Assembly: GCA_026770595.1 (NCBI GenBank)
Contig: MU634488.1
Coordinates: forward strand, 1 to 11,895
Reading direction: 5' to 3'
DNA length: 11,895 nucleotides
Origin: Ochromonadaceae sp. CCMP2298
Lineage: Eukaryota; Sar; Synurophyceae; Ochromonadales; Ochromonadaceae
Shown one piece after another: positions 6,928-11,895 of this stretch. A model generated the notes under the pieces. It had not been told where the DNA came from. It saw nothing but the letters and a program-made list of their open reading frames with translations, and did no database searches. Positions within the stretch are counted from its first letter, which is position 1. Every line of letters begins with the position of its first letter. The translations under genes were made by a program, and so were the position numbers.

Positions 6928-9900
6928 ATGGAGCCAGCAGAGTCGGACACTCGTCCCGTCCGAGGATTTTTGGTTTGGAAAGGCAGGCGCTACAACATCG
7001 TAGAGGGGGACAACATTATCGGGAGTGCCAAGGCTTGCGACATCGTCCTTGAGCATAACTCTGTCTGCGACAGGCATGCGAATATTTCCTGCAGAGACGG
7101 AATTGCGCGCATCACAGACCTGTGCACACAAGGCACCGCGGTCTGCGCGATCGGAGACTGGACCCAACTGAGCCGATACAACAACTTCTTGCGCCTTGGA
7201 GATAGGAACCTGATTCGCTTAGGGATGCTAGATACTGAATTTCAGTTCGTGGAGGAAGGGGTCGGCGCGGGCGAGCAGAAGGAATGCATCGACCTGGAGA
7301 CGCAGATGATGTTCCTGCCCAACAGCGGCAGGGAGGAGGACACGGAGCTCGACTTCAGCGCCCCGCCCAGACCCAAATCCTCCGCAATGGATCAAGATAC
7401 GCAGTTCTTCGGGGCAGCCAGCGGCTTCAGCGCGCCTTCCGCTGCGCAGCCTGCCTTCCGGCCATTACTAGACAGCCTGCATCCGTTCAGCTCCGAGAAG
7501 TCCCAGAAGTCTCCCGCCGAAGCTGCGCATCTCGAGGTCGCGAGCCATGGCACGGCTTATAGCTTCAGCGGCGACAGCGGAACTTCTGACCGCAAAGCCC
7601 CATCCGACCGCAAAGCCGTGGGGGCTGGCGATCGCGCAGGGGCGGCCTCACCGGGCACCGATTGCTCCAGCACGGACGACGAAGGAGCAGCGGGGGACTC
7701 CTCGGTCGCCGCATCTATCGTGCCCGCGACCACCTCGGCAGCCAAGAGCGTCTCCTTTTTTGCCTCTCGGCAGGGCGAAGAGGACACTGCGCCGTGCCAG
7801 GACAACGACGACGACGCAATGTCGCAGGATCTGCTTTGTCTCGCGTCAGAGGCTCCTGGCGAGGCGGTGGCGATGCAGACAGGCGACCAGCTCCAACCTC
7901 CCTACCCAGCGAGAAACCTAGCACAGGGTCTTGGCGGATTCGGGAGAGAGTTGTCTATCGTCCCAGCGAAGACAGCTACTACCGCAGGCGATCAAGGCGA
8001 CGGTGAGGGGGGGCAGGGCAAGGATGGCAGCGATGCAACGGCAGCTCAAGATGGAGTGGAAGCAACCGCAGGCGACATTACCGCCATAGCCGAGTCCGAC
8101 TCGAACCAAAGCTATCAGGACCCCTCGCCAGCCGTGCTGAGTCAGAAGACTTCGGCCATTCGCAGTATATTCGGCGTCACCGGGGTCACCTACCCGCACG
8201 AGAAGGAGGTTCCCGAATTCACCAGCGGCGAGTACGACAACAGCATCCGTATGAGGCTGAATGACACCTGCAGCGAAGACGCTACTCAAGGCCAGGGCTT
8301 GAATGGCTCAGTGGTGGGCCAGTCCAGTAAGGACGACGTAATAAACACCAGCGTGGCAGTGAGCAAGGCTTTTGAACCCATGATCGAGGAAAAGGCAGTC
8401 AAGTCGAAGAGAAAGATGGCGAGCTCAGCAGCAGATCTAGTAGAGGACACGGCGCAGAAGCGAGTACGACGCCCCTCCACTAAAGCATCCGCATTGTCCG
8501 TGGCGGAAGGATCGGCATCTAAGCCCGCTGAGAAGACCGCTGAGAAGACCGCTGAGAAGACCGCTGAGAAGACCGCTGAGAAGCCGAAAGCAGTCAGGCG
8601 TGGGAGGAAGAGTTGCGAAGGTACGGAGATTGTTCTGCTGGACGCAGCAGTAGCGTCGGTAGTAGAGGTCCCACAAGAGAAGCCGAAAGCACTCAAGCGT
8701 GGGAGGAAGAGTGCTGATGCGAAAGGCGTAATGCTCGACGATGTAGCTGCGCAGTCTACCGCAGCAGCATCGGTAACGGAAACAGTCGCGGACAAGCCGA
8801 AATCGGCCAAGCGTGGGAGGAAGAGTAGTGGGAGTGCGGAGGGTGCAGAGGGTGCAGAGGCAGAAGCATCGGCAGCAGGGAGATTGGCAGCAGAGGCATC
8901 TGCAGCAGAGACAGAGGCAGCAGAGGTAGCAGAGAGATTGGCAGCAGAGGCAGCGGCAGCAGTGGTCCCAACAAAGAAGGCAGCAGTAGTCAAGCGTGGG
9001 GGGAAGAAAACTGGAGGTGCGGAGAGCGCAGCGCTCGAAGAAACAGCTGCACCGTCTGCCACAGCAGATGCATCGGTAGGAGAGGCGTCGGCAGCAGCAG
9101 TGGTGGCAGCTGAAGCCCCATCGGAGAAGCAAGCAGCAGTCAAGCGTGGGAGGAAAAAGGCTGGAGGTGTGGAGAGTTCAGTGCTCGAGGACACAGCTGC
9201 ACCGTCTGCCACAGCAGATGCATCGGTAGGAGAGGCGTCGACAGCAGGAGTGGTGGCAGCTGAAGCCCCATCAGAGAAGCCAGCAGCAGTCAAGCGTGGG
9301 AGAAAGAAGGCTGGAGGTGCAGAGGATGCAGCAGCTGACCCAGTAGCTTCCAAGAGTCTGGCGCTATCGAAGGCGCAGCTGGAAGGCGCTACTGCCAAGC
9401 CTGTGGGTGCAGAGGGCGCAGAGGAGTTCCAAAGAGGTCGAGGCGGACGGAAGTCTGCTAAGGGCGTCAAATTCCGCACGGAGGTTGCTAGCGATTCTGC
9501 CTCGGTAGGTAGCACACCGCCTCGTGTAAAGCAGGGTCCGGGTCGGAAGAGGTCTTCGGAAGAGCCCGTGTCAATCAACGCAGAGCTCTCAGCGCCCTCT
9601 GGCAGCTCCTCCTCTGCTGAGGATATAAAGGTTATGTTCACGAAGATGACGACAGACCTGAAGCTGCTGAAGCACTACACGACGGAGCTGCTGAAGATTC
9701 CCAACGTGTCGGTTACGGACGATCCAGCAGTGGCCACGCACTGCGTGACGACTGCGAACCTCAAGCGCACCCCGAATCTGATGCTCGGCATAAACCTGGG
9801 GGTCAAGTACATTGTCACGGAGCAGTGGGTAAAGGACTGCGTCGGGGCGAGTGCGGCGGTAGAGGTGCTGGGTCCGGCGGGCAAGGCCAGCGGCCAGGCC

Positions 9901-10380
9901 GACAGCAGAGCGGACGCTGAGCTCCGCACGCGCCTGCAGTCTTCCCCCTACCTAGTGCAGGACGTCGAGAAGGAGCAGCTGTGGCAGTTCAGCATGGCCA
10001 CAACGCTGGCGATCCCCCGTGGGGCGGGAGCTCAGGCGCAGGTGTTTGCAGGCTTTTGCTTTTTCTGCACCAAGGGTGTGTTCGGCCCCAAAGTGCAGTT
10101 CCCCCCTGAGAAGGAGATCAGGGCGCTGATCGAATCCGGAGGGGGCAGCTGGTTGCCCAGCCTCAATGAGTGGAAGAAGCGCGACCAGCAGAGCGAGACT
10201 TTGGTCGTACTGTCGCTGGAGGGAGTGCAGAAGGACGTGACGAAGGCAGTGTTGGACATTGTGCGTAGCAGCGCTAGTGATGGCAGGATCAAGGGGGTGT
10301 ATGTCGCCACTGATCTCCTTTTCCTCTCCTGCCTGCGCCAGAACATGGACCTGGATCAGAACATTTTGGTCCCTCTATAA
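6928..10380 (+). CDS. MDC1-like protein: FHA domain, Lys/Ala-rich repeats, C-terminal tandem BRCT (1150 aa, intronless)
   Basis: The frame is open from upstream of 6847, but the first ATG is at 6928 (context ACGATCATGG), so I start there. Residues about 12-111 form an FHA domain (IIGSAKACDIVLEHNSVCDRHANIS; TQGT near 67-70). Residues 112-490 are acidic, Ser/Thr-rich and low-complexity, with TQ/SQ sites including TQFF at 158. Residues about 490-880 are Ala-rich with repeated KRGRK boxes and recall histone H1-like or AT-hook tails. BRCT1 starts near 900 (VMFTKM; NLKRTPN; WVKDC) and BRCT2 covers about 1030-1148 (CFFCTKGV; IESGGGSWLPS). The order FHA, repeats, BRCT2 at the C-terminus is that of animal MDC1, which binds phosphorylated H2A(X) at DNA breaks. 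NBS1 is less likely because its BRCTs directly follow the FHA. PTIP-like proteins share the BRCT pair but lack the FHA. A role in the DNA-damage response is inferred; orthology to MDC1 is not proven. Confidence 0.82.
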   Translation: MEPAESDTRPVRGFLVWKGRRYNIVEGDNIIGSAKACDIVLEHNSVCDRHANISCRDGIARITDLCTQGTAVCAIGDWTQLSRYNNFLRLGDRNLIRLGMLDTEFQFVEEGVGAGEQKECIDLETQMMFLPNSGREEDTELDFSAPPRPKSSAMDQDTQFFGAASGFSAPSAAQPAFRPLLDSLHPFSSEKSQKSPAEAAHLEVASHGTAYSFSGDSGTSDRKAPSDRKAVGAGDRAGAASPGTDCSSTDDEGAAGDSSVAASIVPATTSAAKSVSFFASRQGEEDTAPCQDNDDDAMSQDLLCLASEAPGEAVAMQTGDQLQPPYPARNLAQGLGGFGRELSIVPAKTATTAGDQGDGEGGQGKDGSDATAAQDGVEATAGDITAIAESDSNQSYQDPSPAVLSQKTSAIRSIFGVTGVTYPHEKEVPEFTSGEYDNSIRMRLNDTCSEDATQGQGLNGSVVGQSSKDDVINTSVAVSKAFEPMIEEKAVKSKRKMASSAADLVEDTAQKRVRRPSTKASALSVAEGSASKPAEKTAEKTAEKTAEKTAEKPKAVRRGRKSCEGTEIVLLDAAVASVVEVPQEKPKALKRGRKSADAKGVMLDDVAAQSTAAASVTETVADKPKSAKRGRKSSGSAEGAEGAEAEASAAGRLAAEASAAETEAAEVAERLAAEAAAAVVPTKKAAVVKRGGKKTGGAESAALEETAAPSATADASVGEASAAAVVAAEAPSEKQAAVKRGRKKAGGVESSVLEDTAAPSATADASVGEASTAGVVAAEAPSEKPAAVKRGRKKAGGAEDAAADPVASKSLALSKAQLEGATAKPVGAEGAEEFQRGRGGRKSAKGVKFRTEVASDSASVGSTPPRVKQGPGRKRSSEEPVSINAELSAPSGSSSSAEDIKVMFTKMTTDLKLLKHYTTELLKIPNVSVTDDPAVATHCVTTANLKRTPNLMLGINLGVKYIVTEQWVKDCVGASAAVEVLGPAGKASGQADSRADAELRTRLQSSPYLVQDVEKEQLWQFSMATTLAIPRGAGAQAQVFAGFCFFCTKGVFGPKVQFPPEKEIRALIESGGGSWLPSLNEWKKRDQQSETLVVLSLEGVQKDVTKAVLDIVRSSASDGRIKGVYVATDLLFLSCLRQNMDLDQNILVPL
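8527..8583 (+). repeat. 12-bp tandem repeat GCTGAGAAGACC, four perfect copies plus partial
   Basis: Four exact units (8527-8574) and a fifth cut short after GCTGAGAAG (8575-8583) encode a run of (AEKT)n followed by AEKP in the FHA-BRCT protein. The perfect identity at every codon position points to recent slippage or expansion. Confidence 0.95.
8590..9310 (+). repeat. KRGRK-box repeat array, six units of unequal length
   Basis: Within the FHA-BRCT gene, the codons for (K/R)RG(R/G)K recur at 8596, 8695, 8809, 8992, 9142 and 9292, with spacings of 99, 114, 183, 150 and 150 nt. Each box is usually preceded by EKP or a similar turn and followed by a Ser/Gly-rich step and an Ala-rich, GCAGCAG-like stretch. 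RGR resembles the AT-hook core but the usual following Pro is missing. Unit length variation suggests repeated unequal exchange. Confidence 0.9.
9011..9310 (+). repeat. 150-bp tandem duplication inside the FHA-BRCT gene (92% identical)
   Basis: Bases 9011-9160 and 9161-9310 align without gaps with 12 differences by my count. Each unit encodes 50 residues ending in AAVKRGRKKAGG-like sequence. The stretch from about 9045 to 9090 is identical in the two copies. A third unit begins at 9311 but diverges after about 15 bases. Confidence 0.95.
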
Positions 10381-10633
10381 TGTGTAAATGCAAGTAAATG
10401 TTGTACACTCATTTTTAGGTCCCCATTTTCACAACAAGTACGCGGCCCTCCCAAGGAAGCGGCGAAGCACCGAAGAAAGAGCCGTTACTGCCTATGTATG
10501 TTTTTTATATAATAGCTTGTACGCAATTACAAGTGCGGGCTATATACAATACAGCTCCTCCTCGTGCGTTTATATGCAGCATTTGAACAAGCCGTGCTAC
10601 GGTCCTGCATCTAGTATCGAGTATTTCATTAGT
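10381..10633. terminator. Convergent 3' region between FHA-BRCT (+) and BLUF/TEX47-like (-) genes
   Basis: These 253 bases hold both 3' ends and no credible gene. On the + strand TGTAA lies at 10383, only three bases after the stop and probably too close to act. On the - strand TGTAA lies at 10531-10527, about 103 nt after the TEX47-like stop, in an AT-rich stretch. A 121-codon ORF on the + strand (10388-10753) has no recognisable content and runs antisense into the neighbouring gene. Confidence 0.35.
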
Positions 10634-11402
10634 TCAGTAGTTCACACAGCGCTCAAGGGGCCAGCTCTGCTCCGACTCGAGCTCCACGTGGTAGGGGTCG
10701 AAGTAGAAGTGAACGTAGTCGTCCAGGGTGAAGAAGCTCGCAGAGGTCGCTAGGGATAGTACGAAATTCTTGCCGGGCAGGCGGTCTGCGTATTTGGCGA
10801 TGTCTAGCTGCTCCTGCGAGCCCTGCAGGCCTACGCCCACCTCCAGCAGGCGCGTGGCCATGTCAGAGGCGAGGCCCACGCAGTTGTCGTCCGTTACGTC
10901 CTCGCCTTGGGACTTGCGCTCCTGGATGGTGCACGAGTACCACTCAGAGAAGTACTGCTTGGGGCGGTCCTCCACGCAGTAGGCGATCGTGCCGCTCTGT
11001 ATGGGCGCGTCGGCGGAGAGGAAGTGCGGGTGTCCCGCAAGATTGTTCAGTATCCTGAGCACCGATATACTCGGCCCCTCCAATAAATGTAGTACGCTAG
11101 TCCCCTACAAAACGTACGAGAAGAGGAGAAATAGCACGTGAGAAGGAGAGGACTGGGGCCCACAGCTCAAATGAACAGCGCCAACCTACCTGGCCAATTA
11201 ATATCCCCGTTACGTTCACTCCCTCCCTATTGACTTCATCCTCTACGATCTCCCTATGCACGTGAAGAACTTCCGGGAGGTCGCTATCTCCGCGGATTTT
11301 GCCGCAGTAAATAACTGTTGATAAGCCCCCTTGTCCCTCGATGAGAACCTTCGACCGTATCTCGTTGAGATGAGACAGCAGCGACGGTTCTTCTTCGTGC
11401 AT
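10634..11402 (-). CDS. BLUF-like / TEX47-like protein, two exons, 227 aa
   Basis: Proposed exons on the minus strand are 11402-11190 and 11104-10634, joined in phase 0; they total 228 codons with the stop. The joined product shows a BLUF-type ferredoxin-like fold pattern: strand LSTVIYCGKI (27-36), a helix, VTGILIGQ (64-71), then VLHLLEGP (75-82) and later QYFSEW. The join is convincing because the TG(I/L)L...LEG block is split exactly by the intron. BLUF domains bind FAD for blue-light sensing, but the Gln that precedes the LEG block in photoreceptors is His77 here. That matches better the non-photosensory TEX47-type relatives found in animals and protists. The C-terminal 100 residues are unfamiliar. 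An in-frame TAA lies just upstream of the ATG, so the start is secure unless another exon exists. Family call is tentative; gene structure is well supported. Confidence 0.72.
11105..11189 (-). other. Intron of the BLUF/TEX47-like gene (85 nt)
   Basis: On the minus strand the donor is GGCCAG|GTAGGT (11189) and the acceptor CGTTTTGTAG ends at 11105. The intron is pyrimidine-rich towards its 3' end. Removing it joins codon 71 (Gln) to Gly72 in phase 0 and reconstitutes the TG-IL...LEG core. Confidence 0.85.
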
Positions 11403-11895
11403 TTTCAGAACAATTTACTCTAGTTACGTCGCGGTGTCTCTCAGCTGATAGAAGATGGCTCCAAGGCGTCTCCAGGGAATCGCAGTTGGTCCCTGCAGGT
11501 CAGAATATGGACTGACAAGCAACGCGAAGGGAACATCTCGTGTTTGGACCTGTGCTGAGCAGGCATGATTCATGCCATTTTTAACCGTTTCAAGAAGCCG
11601 AATATTCCCATGTTCCCCTTGTAAAAAACCAGGTCAGTTGTATCAAATACACGCCACAAATTTGTGTGTGCGCAAATTGTCGTCATTATAATTCTTACGC
11701 GGTAGATCGGCGCCAATTCAATTCATTGTTTCCCCACTTTTTGTTTTGGAAAAGCCTGGAAAGGTCAAAAACGTTGAACTTTTGAAGGGAGAGAAAGGGA
11801 CGAGAAAGGAGAGAAGCGACTCACACACAAAGGTCAAACCCTTCTTTTGGCTCAGAGGCCAGGCAGGATGGCTCGCCGGATGCCACAGCCCTGTT
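11403..11895. promoter_or_regulatory. Upstream region of the BLUF/TEX47-like gene; otherwise no supported gene
   Basis: The 493 bases contain the promoter and leader of the minus-strand gene on their left side. On the + strand there is a 37-codon ORF at 11455-11568 (MAPRRLQG...) with a TGTAA motif 52 nt after its stop, and an ATG at 11868 (GGCAGGATGG) open to the window edge. Neither has recognisable similarity. The stretch 11690-11830 is AG-rich and poly-purine on the + strand. Nothing else stands out. Confidence 0.4.
11868..11895 (+). CDS. Possible first codons of a + strand gene running off the right edge
   Basis: The ATG at 11868 has a strong context (GGCAGGATGG) and begins nine open codons, MARRMPQPC, to the edge. 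With only 28 bases available, this is a guess. A spliced exon after the TTTTGGCTCAG at 11845-11855 would be an alternative reading. Confidence 0.15.

Noticed and set aside
8866-8975. GCAGCAG-type tract as a trinucleotide-repeat expansion
   Set aside because: The triplets are heavily interrupted (GCA, GAG, GTA, GCG mixtures) and encode an Ala/Glu-rich spacer; there is no long pure run.
8286-9641. Long antisense ORF (451 codons) on the minus strand
   Set aside because: It is the mirror of the Ala/Lys-rich repeat region of the FHA-BRCT gene. GC-rich repeats poor in TTA, CTA and TCA leave the reverse frame open; its Ser/Ala/Thr-rich product has no recognisable domain, and the sense frame carries FHA and BRCT domains.
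1-11895. CRISPR array, prokaryotic operon, tRNA, rRNA or transposable element
   Set aside because: Repeats present are in-frame coding repeats, genes contain spliceosomal introns, and I found no tRNA/rRNA-like sequence, terminal inverted repeats, reverse transcriptase or transposase motifs.

Overview
The window is nuclear DNA from a eukaryotic alga. Its genes are split by short GT-AG introns of 58 to 141 nt. It also encodes a fucoxanthin-chlorophyll a/c type light-harvesting protein whose leader ends in the ASAFAP motif used for import into red-lineage secondary plastids. The best fit is a chlorophyll c-containing alga, probably an ochrophyte stramenopile; a haptophyte cannot be excluded. Genes are closely packed and lie on both strands.

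Layout, left to right. (1) Positions 2-202 are an open + strand stretch that is the end of an upstream gene or an upstream exon of the next one. (2) 349-4223 (+) is a four-exon gene for a 1211-residue EMAP/EML-type microtubule-associated protein (HELP motif plus tandem WD40 propellers). It carries an N-terminal SH3 domain and two SxIP-like motifs. (3) 4543-5286 (+) is the two-exon light-harvesting gene. (4) 5434-6480 (-) encodes a three-finger C2H2 protein of the ZNF511 family, convergent with the light-harvesting gene. (5) A shared divergent region at 6481-6927 separates it from (6), 6928-10380 (+), an intronless gene for an 1150-residue protein. That protein has an N-terminal FHA domain, a long Ala/Lys-rich repeat region with KRGRK boxes, and C-terminal tandem BRCT domains, the architecture of the DNA-damage mediator MDC1. 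(7) 10634-11402 (-) is a two-exon gene for a 227-residue BLUF-like/TEX47-like protein, convergent with (6). (8) 11403-11895 holds only weak ORFs.

The genes do not form a pathway. They are ordinary single-copy-looking nuclear genes for the cytoskeleton, photosynthesis, a nuclear zinc-finger protein, the DNA-damage response and a possible ciliary protein. The most interesting material is in unusual domain combinations (SH3 fused to EML; MDC1-like architecture in an alga), substitutions in expected ligand pockets (FHA, BRCT, BLUF-like), a recently duplicated 150-bp coding repeat, and a recurring TGTAA motif after stop codons. All intron positions were inferred from splice consensus, frame continuity and protein similarity; no transcript data were available.
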